A stretch of 64,000 nucleotides of DNA from Lachnospiraceae bacterium. GTDB taxonomy: Bacteria; Bacillota; Clostridia; Lachnospirales; Lachnospiraceae. Made by a program: the position numbers and the translations under genes. A model generated the notes under the pieces. That model saw only the letters and a list, made by a program, of their open reading frames with translations. It was not told the DNA's origin and did no database searches. Of this stretch, positions 16,640-24,227 are shown one piece after another. The stretch lies in the NCBI GenBank assembly GCA_017446045.1, contig JAFSRP010000061.1:1-64000 (forward strand), read 5' to 3'. Position 1 is the stretch's first letter. Each line of letters opens with the position of its first letter.

Positions 16640-18676
16640 ATGAAAAGCAAAAAATCTTCATTTTCCATAGCACTATACCTGCGCTGGCCGCTGATGATGT
16701 CAGTGCTGCTCATACTTCTGAATCTGGTCCTTTTTACGGCAGATAGGAAAGCAGCGCTGATCATGCTCATTTTCACGGCCATTTTTGTTGCCGCATCCGC
16801 GGGACTGTATCTGTACAGCCGCAAGGGATTGTATACCGGCTTGGTCAGTTTTGCCCAAGGGTTCGGCGCGGCGGAAGCAAGCCTTTTGGATGATATGGCA
16901 GAGGCGGCAGCTCTTTGCGACAAGAGCGGGTACCTGATCTGGATGAACCGTTCTTTTGAAGAGAATTTCTTTGCCGGCCACCGGTTTTCAAATATCCAGT
17001 CGATCTTCCCGGATATCACCAATGAGATCCTGGCAGATCTTGACGGCCGGAGCGTGATCCACAGTTCTTTTGATGACCGGCGTTACCTGATCGGGCTGAG
17101 CCCTTCCACGATGGCGGAGTATGATGAACTGACCGATCCGGTCATGCCCAGGGAGGCGGATCATGCCGTGATCGCTCTCAGCATCACGGATGAGACGGAA
17201 CTGGTACAGTACCGTCAGCTGTATGAGGACGCGCGGTCCTGCAGCGGACTGATCTATCTTGATAACTATGATGAAGCCCTTGCTTCGATCGAGGAGGTCA
17301 GGCGAAGCCTGCTGACTGCACTGGTCGACCGGCGTATCAGCAACTATGTCAATTCCATGAACGGCGTTGTCAAAAAGCTGGAGAAGGATAAGTATTTCTT
17401 CTTCGTCCTGAGCAAGGATATGCGCCGGATGATCGAGGATCGTTTTTCGATCCTTGAAGAGGTCAAAACGATCAACATCGGCAATGAGCTGGCGCTTACC
17501 TTAAGTATCGGTGTCGGCATGGACGGTGAGGATCTCCAGGCGGATTCCGAGGCTGCCCGCGCGGCGATCGACCTGGCGCTCGGACGCGGCGGTGACCAGG
17601 CAGTCATCAAGAGCGGCGACGATGTCCGGTACTTCGGCGGAAAGACAGCGGCCAAGGAGAAGAATGCGCGTGTCAAGGCACGTGTCAAGGCCCAGGCGCT
17701 GCAGGAGATCCTGAACTCTGCCGATAAACTGATCGTGATGGGACACAGGAACGGCGATGTCGACAGCCTTGGCTCCTCGGTCGGTATGTGGAAGATCGCC
17801 ACTTCTTTCGGAAAGAAGGCCTACATCGTCATGAATACGGTGACTCATTCGCTGGAGCCGCTGTACAGGGCGTTCAAGGACAATCCGGATTATCCGGATG
17901 ATATGTTCGTGACGGGAGAGGAAGCCCTGGAGCTTCTGGACAGTCAGACCATTGTGACGGTGGTGGATGTCAACCGTCCCAGCTTTACAGAGGAACCGCG
18001 GCTGATCCAGCGGGCAGACAGGATCGTGCTGATCGACCATCACCGGCGTGGCACGGAGTCCGTGGACCGGGCGACCCTGTCCTATATAGAGCCCTATGCG
18101 TCTTCCGCATGTGAGATGGTAGCGGAGATCATCCAATATATCAATATCAGGATCCGGCTGACACCGCTCGAGGCAGAAGCCATGTACGGCGGTATCGTCA
18201 TCGATACGCAGAATTTCGTAAACCAGACCGGTGTCAGGACCTTCGAGGCAGCTGCCTTCCTGAAGCGACAGGGCGCGTCTGTACAGAAGATCCGCAAGAT
18301 GTTCCGCGACAGCATGCGGGACAGCCGGGCACGTGCCGGGGCTATCGAGCGCGCGGAGATCTACCGCGATCATTTTGCGGTCAGCCGGCTGGATCCCACG
18401 GACGCGGATTCCCCGACAGTCGTGGGGGCACAGGCAGCCAACGGCCTGCTGGATGTGGACGGTATCCGTGCCGAGTTCGTCCTGACCCCGTATAACGGGA
18501 TGATCTATGTATCTGCGCGCAGCATCGACGAGGTCAATGTCCAGCTGATGATGGAAAAGGTCGGCGGCGGCGGTCACATGACGGTCGCGGGCGCGCAGCT
18601 GAAGGATATGACGATAGAAGAGGCGACCGACCGCATCAAGGCGCTGATCGACGATTTACTGGAAGGAGAATCATAA
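16640..18676 (+). CDS. gdpP: Cyclic-di-AMP phosphodiesterase GdpP (YybT)
   Basis: A 678-residue membrane-bound phosphodiesterase. Two N-terminal transmembrane helices (about 12-60) are followed by a PAS-like domain (about 75-145), a degenerate GGDEF domain (about 165-310) and a DHH-DHHA1 module. Active-site residues visible are His369, Asp373 and Asp375 in GHRNGDVDS, the VVDVNRP run, the DHH triad 466-468 and GGGGHMTVAGA near the C-terminus. It hydrolyses c-di-AMP to pApA. ATG 16640 is chosen; a TTG at 16625 is an alternative, and neither has a strong ribosome site. The gene sits directly upstream of rplI and dnaB as in many Firmicutes. Confidence 0.95.
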   Translation: MKSKKSSFSIALYLRWPLMMSVLLILLNLVLFTADRKAALIMLIFTAIFVAASAGLYLYSRKGLYTGLVSFAQGFGAAEASLLDDMAEAAALCDKSGYLIWMNRSFEENFFAGHRFSNIQSIFPDITNEILADLDGRSVIHSSFDDRRYLIGLSPSTMAEYDELTDPVMPREADHAVIALSITDETELVQYRQLYEDARSCSGLIYLDNYDEALASIEEVRRSLLTALVDRRISNYVNSMNGVVKKLEKDKYFFFVLSKDMRRMIEDRFSILEEVKTINIGNELALTLSIGVGMDGEDLQADSEAARAAIDLALGRGGDQAVIKSGDDVRYFGGKTAAKEKNARVKARVKAQALQEILNSADKLIVMGHRNGDVDSLGSSVGMWKIATSFGKKAYIVMNTVTHSLEPLYRAFKDNPDYPDDMFVTGEEALELLDSQTIVTVVDVNRPSFTEEPRLIQRADRIVLIDHHRRGTESVDRATLSYIEPYASSACEMVAEIIQYINIRIRLTPLEAEAMYGGIVIDTQNFVNQTGVRTFEAAAFLKRQGASVQKIRKMFRDSMRDSRARAGAIERAEIYRDHFAVSRLDPTDADSPTVVGAQAANGLLDVDGIRAEFVLTPYNGMIYVSARSIDEVNVQLMMEKVGGGGHMTVAGAQLKDMTIEEATDRIKALIDDLLEGES

Positions 18677-18677
18677 C

Positions 18678-19121
18678 ATGCAGGTTATACTTATAGAAGA
18701 TGTCAAGAGCCTTGGGAAGAAGGGCACGATCGTCAAGGTCAATGACAGTTATGCCAGAAACTACATCATTCCCCGCAAGCTCGGGATCGAGGCGAACAAG
18801 GCGAATCTGAACGATCTGAAGCTGCAGAACGCGAATGCCGAGAAGCTGGAGGCGGCCAAGGTCTCCAACGCGAAGGATATGAAGGCGGCGATCGACGGAA
18901 AGACAGTTCATATTGCCATCCGCACCGGAAAGGACGGCAAGGTCTTCGGATCTGTGACCAGCAAGGAAGTGGCGGAAGCAATCAACAAGGAACTGAAGGT
19001 CGATATCGATAAGAAAAAGATCGTTATGGATCCCATTAAGACGATCGGTGTGACGCCGGTCAGCATCAAGCTGCATAAGGACATTGCGGCTTCTGTCAAC
19101 ATCAGCGTCGGAGAAGCCTGA
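18678..19121 (+). CDS. rplI: 50S ribosomal protein L9
   Basis: A 147-residue L9: an N-terminal RNA-binding domain (MQVILIEDVKSLGKKGTIVKVNDSYARNYIIPR), a long connecting helix (about 40-75) and a C-terminal domain with KDGKVFGSVTSKEVAEAI. It binds domain V of 23S rRNA. It starts one base after the gdpP stop with GGAAGGAG inside the gdpP end, and dnaB begins 2 bases after its own stop, so the three genes are tightly coupled. Confidence 0.98.
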   Translation: MQVILIEDVKSLGKKGTIVKVNDSYARNYIIPRKLGIEANKANLNDLKLQNANAEKLEAAKVSNAKDMKAAIDGKTVHIAIRTGKDGKVFGSVTSKEVAEAINKELKVDIDKKKIVMDPIKTIGVTPVSIKLHKDIAASVNISVGEA

Positions 19122-19123
19122 TC

Positions 19124-20488
19124 ATGGATGGAACCAGACCCAACGACATACTGCAGCGGACCGCGCCGCAGAATATAGAGGCTGAGAAGTCGGTCATCGG
19201 CGCCATGCTGATGGACCGGGACGCCATTGAGAAAGCGCTCGGGGTGCTGACGAAGGATGATTTTTATTCGCGCCAGTACGGGATGATGTTTGAAGCCATC
19301 CGGAAGCTGTACTCCGGCATGTCCAAGGACGCTGTCGTGGATCTGGTCACCGTGCAGGAGCAGCTGGCAAAAGACGGTGCCCCGGCAGAAATGCAGACAG
19401 CCGATTTCGTCCGCAGCCTGTTCGAGGCGGATCCGGTGTCTGTCAATGTCCTCGCGTATGCGGAGATCGTCCGTAACAAGGCGATCCAGCGCCGGCTGAT
19501 CAGGACCTGCGGGGAGATCAGCCAGCTTTGTTATGATGACAATGAGAAGACCGAGGATATCCTGGCGGAAACCGAGAGCAGGGTATTTGATATCCTGAAA
19601 AAAGGAACGTCCGCGGACTTTGTCCCCATGGAAGACATCGTCATCGAGGTCTACAACAAGATCCAGGAAGCCGCCCGGAGCAAGGACCATATCACAGGAC
19701 TGACGACAGGCTTTACAGACCTGGACAATATGACGACCGGATTCCAGCCCTCTGATTTCATTCTGATCGCGGCACGTCCTTCCATGGGCAAGACCGCATT
19801 CGTTCTCAACATTCTGGAGCATGTAGCTGTAAAGAAGAACCGGCCGTGCATCATCTTTTCGCTGGAAATGAGCAAGCAGCAGCTGGTAAACCGTCTGTTC
19901 GCCATGGATTCCGGCATCGATGCCCAGGACTTAAGGTCCGGCAAGATCAGTGAGAGCGACCAGGAACGCCTGCTGGATACTGCGGAAAGGATCGGCGGTG
20001 CCAACATCATTATCGATGACACGCCTGCCATTACCGTCACGGAACTGCGTTCCAAATGCCGCAAAGCCAAGCTGGAGCGCGGACTCGATCTGGTCATCAT
20101 CGACTATCTGCAGCTGATGAGCGGCGGCGGGACACGCCATAATGATAACCGGCAGCAGGAAGTATCCGACATTTCCCGGTCTCTGAAGGCTCTGGCAAGA
20201 GATATCGAGTGTCCGGTAGTGGCGCTCTCCCAGCTCTCCCGTGCCGTGGAGACACGTACAGACAAGCGGCCCATGCTTTCAGACCTGCGTGAGTCCGGTG
20301 CCATCGAGCAGGATGCGGATCTGGTCATGTTCCTGTACCGTGATGAGTATTACCATCCCGACTCCGAGCACAAGGGAGAGGCAGAGGTGATCATCGCCAA
20401 GCAAAGAAACGGCCCAATCGGTACGATCAAGCTCTACTGGCAGGCAGCGATCACAAGATTTGTCAACAAAGAAAAGAGTTACACGTAA
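19124..20488 (+). CDS. dnaB: Replicative DNA helicase DnaB
   Basis: A 454-residue DnaB-family helicase. The N-terminal domain (about 10-115, [24 protein letters not shown]) is followed by a linker and the RecA-like C-terminal ATPase. The Walker A motif is [10 protein letters not shown] with Lys223; the Walker B region is [13 protein letters not shown], and the DnaB hallmark [31 protein letters not shown] is intact. It unwinds DNA at the replication fork as a hexameric ring. The gene name follows the general bacterial usage; in Bacillus the orthologue is called dnaC. A terminator begins right at its stop codon. Confidence 0.98.
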   Translation: [454 protein letters not shown]

Positions 20489-20512
20489 AAAGGCGCCTCC
20501 GGGCGCCTTTTA
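20489..20512 (+). terminator. Terminator of gdpP-rplI-dnaB
   Basis: AAGGCGCC (20490-20497), loop TCCG, GGCGCCTT (20502-20509) and a run of T, directly after the dnaB stop codon. Confidence 0.93.
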
Positions 20513-20535
20513 AAAACCAGTGATGCGATGACCGA

Positions 20536-20739
20536 TCAGCGTGTGGCAAGTATTTCGTTGATCTGGCCGGTCAGAGCATCGCAGTCGATGCCGTGGACCA
20601 TGCAGGCTTCCTCAAGCGTCTCCATCTGTGACGCCGGGCAGCCAAGGCAGTGCATGCCCTGACGGATCAGGATCGGGGCAATGATCTCGTCTACATAGAG
20701 AAGCTCACCGATACGCATATCCTTATTGATCTGTTTCAT
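20536..20739 (-). CDS. DUF1858 protein
   Basis: A 67-residue protein with the DUF1858 fold signature: an N-terminal IGELLYVDEIIAPILIRQGMHCLGCPAS run with Cys31 and Cys34 in CLGCP. The family occurs alone or at the N-terminus of hybrid-cluster and redox proteins and may sense or handle redox or NO-type ligands; its exact role is unknown. AGGAGG lies 10 bases upstream. It follows the MecA-like gene on the same strand after 37 bases and may be its operon partner. Confidence 0.88.
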   Translation of the reverse strand: MKQINKDMRIGELLYVDEIIAPILIRQGMHCLGCPASQMETLEEACMVHGIDCDALTGQINEILATR

Positions 20740-20776
20740 AAATAAAATCCTCCTGAACTCAATTCATTGAAAGCGG

Positions 20777-21535
20777 TCAGATACCGGCAAGCCTGCGGAT
20801 CGCGCTGCCGGCGGTGACGGTCTGGTAGTGCTCGTCATAATAAGCCGGTGTATTGATCACGATGCGCAGCATACGTCCGTACTCTGCCACAATATTACAA
20901 GCCTTGGAAAAATCCTCGGTGGTGGTACCTTCGTTCCGGATCAGAAGCACATAGTGCCCGTCCCGGAGACTCTTGTAAAGTGTGCTGGTGCCGTCGAAGG
21001 AAGAAACTGCCCTGGCGGCGGAAATGACCATGTTGAGATCATCAAAAGCGAAGGCTCTGAACTCCGGGCTTTCTTCCGCAGTCTGTTCTTCCGAAGCCGG
21101 CTCCGCGCCGGGCGTATCGGATATCGTTTCCTTGCCGGCGGAAACAGCCTCGTTCTTCTGCAGCTGCCCGGCCAGACCGCCCGCGCCTTCCAGCAGGGCG
21201 GAGGTGAGCCGCGAGATCCAGTCCTCTGCTTCTTTCTTCGGACCATGCCCCTGGGTGAAGCGGGAGAACCGTGTATCCAGCTCTTCAGGGTCCGAGACCT
21301 TTGAGATGATCAGCTGGATAGAGTCGCTGCTCATCGGGATCGCCTCGATCATGATCGGGGTATTATCAGCATGAAAACCGACCTCTGCGCCGGCCTTGGC
21401 CATCATTTCGTCGAAAAGCTTTCTTGCTTTCTCCGATCCGTAAGCCAGCTCGCGGAGATTCAGATTGCGCACGCTCAGATCAAAACTGGTGAGGGTGCAG
21501 CGTATGGAATTGTCGTTGATTCTTTCGATCCTCAT
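20777..21535 (-). CDS. MecA-like adaptor protein
   Basis: A 252-residue protein of the MecA (negative regulator of competence) family. The N-terminal target-binding domain covers about residues 1-85 (MRIERINDNSIRCTLTSFDLSVRNLNLRELAY). An acidic linker rich in Glu and Ala follows, and the C-terminal ClpC-binding-type domain begins at about residue 170 (FRAFAFDDLNMVISAARAV). In Bacillus MecA delivers substrates to ClpCP; in this organism the target is unknown. ATG 21535 has AGGAT 7 bases before it; the frame extension to 21574 lacks one. A palindrome and promoter lie upstream. Confidence 0.88.
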   Translation of the reverse strand: MRIERINDNSIRCTLTSFDLSVRNLNLRELAYGSEKARKLFDEMMAKAGAEVGFHADNTPIMIEAIPMSSDSIQLIISKVSDPEELDTRFSRFTQGHGPKKEAEDWISRLTSALLEGAGGLAGQLQKNEAVSAGKETISDTPGAEPASEEQTAEESPEFRAFAFDDLNMVISAARAVSSFDGTSTLYKSLRDGHYVLLIRNEGTTTEDFSKACNIVAEYGRMLRIVINTPAYYDEHYQTVTAGSAIRRLAGI

Positions 21536-21574
21536 AACTGATCCTTCTGTATTTGGATAATAATAATACATCAA

Positions 21575-21586
21575 AACACCGGTGTT
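21575..21586. promoter_or_regulatory. Palindromic operator candidate upstream of the MecA-like gene
   Basis: A perfect 12-base palindrome AACACCGGTGTT lies about 11-22 bases downstream of the predicted minus-strand transcription start, a position suited to a repressor roadblock. Confidence 0.45.
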
Positions 21587-21603
21587 CGCAAGAAATAGTT
21601 GGT

Positions 21604-21631
21604 GTAATAAGCGGCATTATAGTTATGTCAA
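21604..21631 (-). promoter_or_regulatory. Promoter of the MecA-like/DUF1858 genes
   Basis: On the minus strand a consensus TTGACA (21626-21631), 16 bases and TATTAC (21604-21609) form a plausible promoter; the -10 is imperfect. Confidence 0.55.
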
Positions 21632-21649
21632 CCTTGGCAAATAAGTATT

Positions 21650-21678
21650 TTGACTTTTTGAAATTTGTGTGAAATAAT
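21650..21678 (+). promoter_or_regulatory. Promoter of a structured leader or small RNA
   Basis: TTGACT (21650-21655), exactly 17 bases and AATAAT (21673-21678) make a good SigA-type promoter pointing right, with predicted start at about 21685. No gene starts until 21948. Confidence 0.6.
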
Positions 21679-21684
21679 GAAATC

Positions 21685-21893
21685 GCGAAGAGGAAGATCC
21701 GGAGATCTCCACCCCTTCGAAAGGCAAATCAGGTCTCATATCTTCAGTCTGTAGACATCGGATCATCATCCGTACAGCGTACAACGTTAAGACGCCTGTA
21801 ATGCATTTCGAATAAAAATCTTAAATCTCTTTAGCACAAAAAGCGGAAAAAGGCCCGGCGAAAGGCGGACCTTGGGGGACTGCGGCTTTTTTT
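21685..21893 (+). ncRNA. Candidate structured RNA: leader or sRNA ending in a T7 tract
   Basis: The roughly 210-base stretch between the promoter and a T7 tract has no convincing ORF but several pairings. A long hairpin over 21685-21721 has CGAAG/CTTCG at the base, GG/CC, and AGATC/GATCT at the tip. CGGAT/ATCCG forms a second at about 21762-21775. The end AAAAAGC (about 21838-21844) pairs with GCTTTTT (21885-21891), enclosing an inner AAGG/CCTT-based stem, followed by more T, like an intrinsic terminator. It could be a stand-alone sRNA or an attenuated leader of the gene at 21948. I recognise no known riboswitch consensus. Confidence 0.4.
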
Positions 21894-21947
21894 GGAAAAA
21901 CAGTGTCACGGCTTGTGCGCAGTTCCGGCCGATGAAAGGAACTTAGA

Positions 21948-22211
21948 ATGTACAATATCACGAACGACCGACCCATATCTGAAGTACAGAGGCGATACAT
22001 CGAGGCTCTTCGCCAGCACAGACAGCAGGGCGTAAAGATCACATTTGACGGAAAGGAGAGACCAGAAAAAGAATGGGAAACCATTTTCAGACTTGCTGAT
22101 TCAGCTGACGGGACTTCATTCTACATGGCGGATTACATCGCAGCGCCGCAGGGAGAGATCGTTGAGATACGACTGGAAAAGGTCAGGGTGCGTGATCTGG
22201 ATACCTACTAA
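21948..22211 (+). CDS. Small hypothetical protein
   Basis: An 87-residue protein I do not recognise. It is hydrophilic, rich in Arg, Glu and Asp, with no signal peptide or membrane segment and no cysteine motif. The N-terminal half is likely helical (VQRRYIEALRQHRQQGV); the C-terminal half has alternating hydrophobics. AAGGAA lies 7 bases before the ATG. It is preceded by a 260-base untranslated region with its own promoter and terminator-like hairpin, and followed by a small GC-rich hairpin (TGCCCG/CGGGCA, 22222-22236). Confidence 0.7.
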   Translation: MYNITNDRPISEVQRRYIEALRQHRQQGVKITFDGKERPEKEWETIFRLADSADGTSFYMADYIAAPQGEIVEIRLEKVRVRDLDTY

Positions 22212-22255
22212 GTTTCTCACCTGCCCGTATCGGGCATGATCACAACTGAATAACG

Positions 22256-22358
22256 ATATAAAAATCAACCTGACAGGATCCCTGAAATCATGAAAGGTAC
22301 CGGGTGTCTGCCCGACACATTCGAATTACGGTACTTTTGTCCAGGTTGATTTTTATAT
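22256..22358. repeat. 103-bp element with perfect 17-bp terminal inverted repeats
   Basis: The left arm 22256-22272 (ATATAAAAATCAACCTG) is the exact reverse complement of the right arm 22342-22358. Inside lie further pairings: AAAGGTACC with GGTACTTT (one mismatch region) and GTGTC/GACAC. It may be a very stable bidirectional terminator, a structured RNA or a MITE-like element; only one copy is present in the window and no clear target-site duplication is seen. The right arm supplies the -35 of the next promoter. Confidence 0.7.
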
Positions 22359-22375
22359 GTGCGAAATGGTATAAT
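22346..22375 (+). promoter_or_regulatory. Promoter of the GH18/SH3-ywlC-nth gene set
   Basis: TTGATT (22346-22351), 18 bases and TATAAT (22370-22375) with an extended TG-G give a strong promoter. The -35 lies inside the right inverted-repeat arm. Confidence 0.7.
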
Positions 22376-22437
22376 AACATAATTATGTAGCATCAGGAAA
22401 AGTCCGGATGTATTGAAGAAGGAGCAGAAAGATCCGT

Positions 22438-24225
22438 ATGGAGAGCAGGAGCAGAAAGAGAGGGATACGGAAGACCGTTTTGGCGGTCCTTTTCCGTATT
22501 GCGATGTTTATCGGACTGCTGTACCTGCTCTGGCAGGCTTTCGGGATCCGCCTTTTCGGACGCTGGCTTCCCTCCGAGGAGCGCAAGGACCTGACAGAGT
22601 GGTTCGAGGTCGAAGGCGACCGGGTCCGGCTCTACCTGGACGGGCAGATGGAAGATGCGCTGACAGGACTGTATCGGTTTGACGAGGTCTACCTTCCCTG
22701 TGAGTATGTTGCGGATCAGGTCAATGCCCGCTTTTTCCTCAACAGCGACAGGACCGTATCCATGACGCTTCCCGGAGAGGAACTGCTCTTCGATGCGCAC
22801 AGCTACAGGGACGGCACACCGGTACTTATCCAGGAGGGAAAGGATACATGGATCCTTCTGGATACAGTGGAAGAGTACAGTAATCTGACTTCGGAAAGGT
22901 TTACGGGAGAAACGGACGGCCCATGCAGGGTCTTCCTGCATACCGGAGGCACAAAGGGGCAGTACGCGCGGCTGAAGAAACAGAGTGCCGTACGGACGCG
23001 GACTTCGCAGACAGCGCCGGTGCTGGACAAGGCTTCGAAGGGGGAACAGGTGATCCTCCTGGAGGAGATGGAAGGCTGGAGCCGGGTGTATACGGATGCC
23101 GGCATTATCGGTTACCTGCCCGCCGGAGATCTTGTGAAGGATGAGGCATTTACCCGGCCGGATACCTGGACGATGCCTGCGGCGGAGCATCAGCGGATGG
23201 AAGAGAAGGTGGTCATGGGATGGCATTCTCTGGTCGGAACCGCTGCCAACGCGTACCTGGAAGACCTCCTTGCGAATACCGGAGGCGCTGTCAATGTGAT
23301 CAGTCCCACCTGGATCCAGATCAGCGATGCCGATGGCAATTATGAGAATTACTCCGGAGAGTCTTATATAGAAAAAGCCCACGAGGCAGGCGTCAGCGTC
23401 TGGGCCTGCGTCGACAACTTCAACCAGCCGGGAGGGGTCTCGGAGTTCTCCACGAAAGAGTATTTCTCTGATCGTAAAAAGCGCGGGGACTTTATCCGGC
23501 GGCTGATGGAAGATGCGGCCCGGTTCGGGTATGACGGCATCAATCTTGATTTTGAAGGCGTTTCCCAGGATGCGGGTCCCGCCTATGTGCAGATGATCAG
23601 GGAACTTTCCAACGCCTGTCGGGATGCCGGCGTGGTGCTCTCGGTCGATAATTACGTTCCTTATACATATAATAAGCACTATGAGCTGGCCGAGCAGGCC
23701 CTCTACGCGGATTACGTGATCATCATGGGGTATGATGAGCATACCGGGAAAGACATCGGCTCGGTCTCCTCGCAGCCATGGCTGGAGGAGGGCATCCGGC
23801 GCGCCCTTGCGGAGGTCCCGGCGGAACAGCTGATCGGTGCGGTCCCATTCTATACCAGGGCCTGGGAGACGGGCAGCACAGGCATTCTTTCCCGGGCGAT
23901 GGGAATGCAGGAAGCGGACCGTTATGTGGCACAGCAGGAGATCCCTTTGAGCTGGGATGAGAGCTGCGGACAGTTCTACGGCAAGCTGGCCGTAGGCGCG
24001 GTCACTCTGGAGATCTGGATGGAGGATATCACCTCCCTGACATTGAAGTCTGATTTTCTGAAAGACTGTGATCTGGGCGGTATTGCGGCATGGCGCCTCG
24101 GATATGAGCCTTCGGAAGTCTGGGAGGTCCTGGACTGGAACGGGCATCGGAGAGAAGCCGCAGCCGCAGAGGAAGCTGCCGCAGAGGAAACTGCCGTGGA
24201 GGAAACATCTGCGGAGCATGACTGA
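22438..24225 (+). CDS. Membrane-anchored SH3 / glycoside hydrolase family 18 protein
   Basis: A 595-residue protein with a basic N-terminus and one transmembrane anchor (about 13-35). A roughly 130-residue region of unknown fold follows, then a bacterial SH3-like domain (about 180-232) and a GH18 TIM-barrel (about 255-570). The GH18 active-site signature DGINLDFE is intact, with catalytic Glu373. Proteins of this type cleave N-acetylglucosamine-containing polymers; SH3 plus GH18 members are usually peptidoglycan or spore-cortex enzymes. The C-terminus is an 18-residue Ala/Glu-rich repeat tail. ywlC begins 2 bases after its stop. An upstream in-frame extension (to 22393 on other frames) was not needed. 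Confidence 0.88.
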   Translation: MESRSRKRGIRKTVLAVLFRIAMFIGLLYLLWQAFGIRLFGRWLPSEERKDLTEWFEVEGDRVRLYLDGQMEDALTGLYRFDEVYLPCEYVADQVNARFFLNSDRTVSMTLPGEELLFDAHSYRDGTPVLIQEGKDTWILLDTVEEYSNLTSERFTGETDGPCRVFLHTGGTKGQYARLKKQSAVRTRTSQTAPVLDKASKGEQVILLEEMEGWSRVYTDAGIIGYLPAGDLVKDEAFTRPDTWTMPAAEHQRMEEKVVMGWHSLVGTAANAYLEDLLANTGGAVNVISPTWIQISDADGNYENYSGESYIEKAHEAGVSVWACVDNFNQPGGVSEFSTKEYFSDRKKRGDFIRRLMEDAARFGYDGINLDFEGVSQDAGPAYVQMIRELSNACRDAGVVLSVDNYVPYTYNKHYELAEQALYADYVIIMGYDEHTGKDIGSVSSQPWLEEGIRRALAEVPAEQLIGAVPFYTRAWETGSTGILSRAMGMQEADRYVAQQEIPLSWDESCGQFYGKLAVGAVTLEIWMEDITSLTLKSDFLKDCDLGGIAAWRLGYEPSEVWEVLDWNGHRREAAAAEEAAAEETAVEETSAEHD

Positions 24226-24227
24226 AT

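Noticed and set aside
21685-21893. Glycine riboswitch or RNase P RNA in the structured region
   Set aside because: Short resemblances (GAGGAAGATCC to the RNase P core; AGG-rich junctions to the glycine aptamer) do not extend: the length is wrong, the RNase P ACAGAA region is absent and the glycine CUCUCAGG core is missing.
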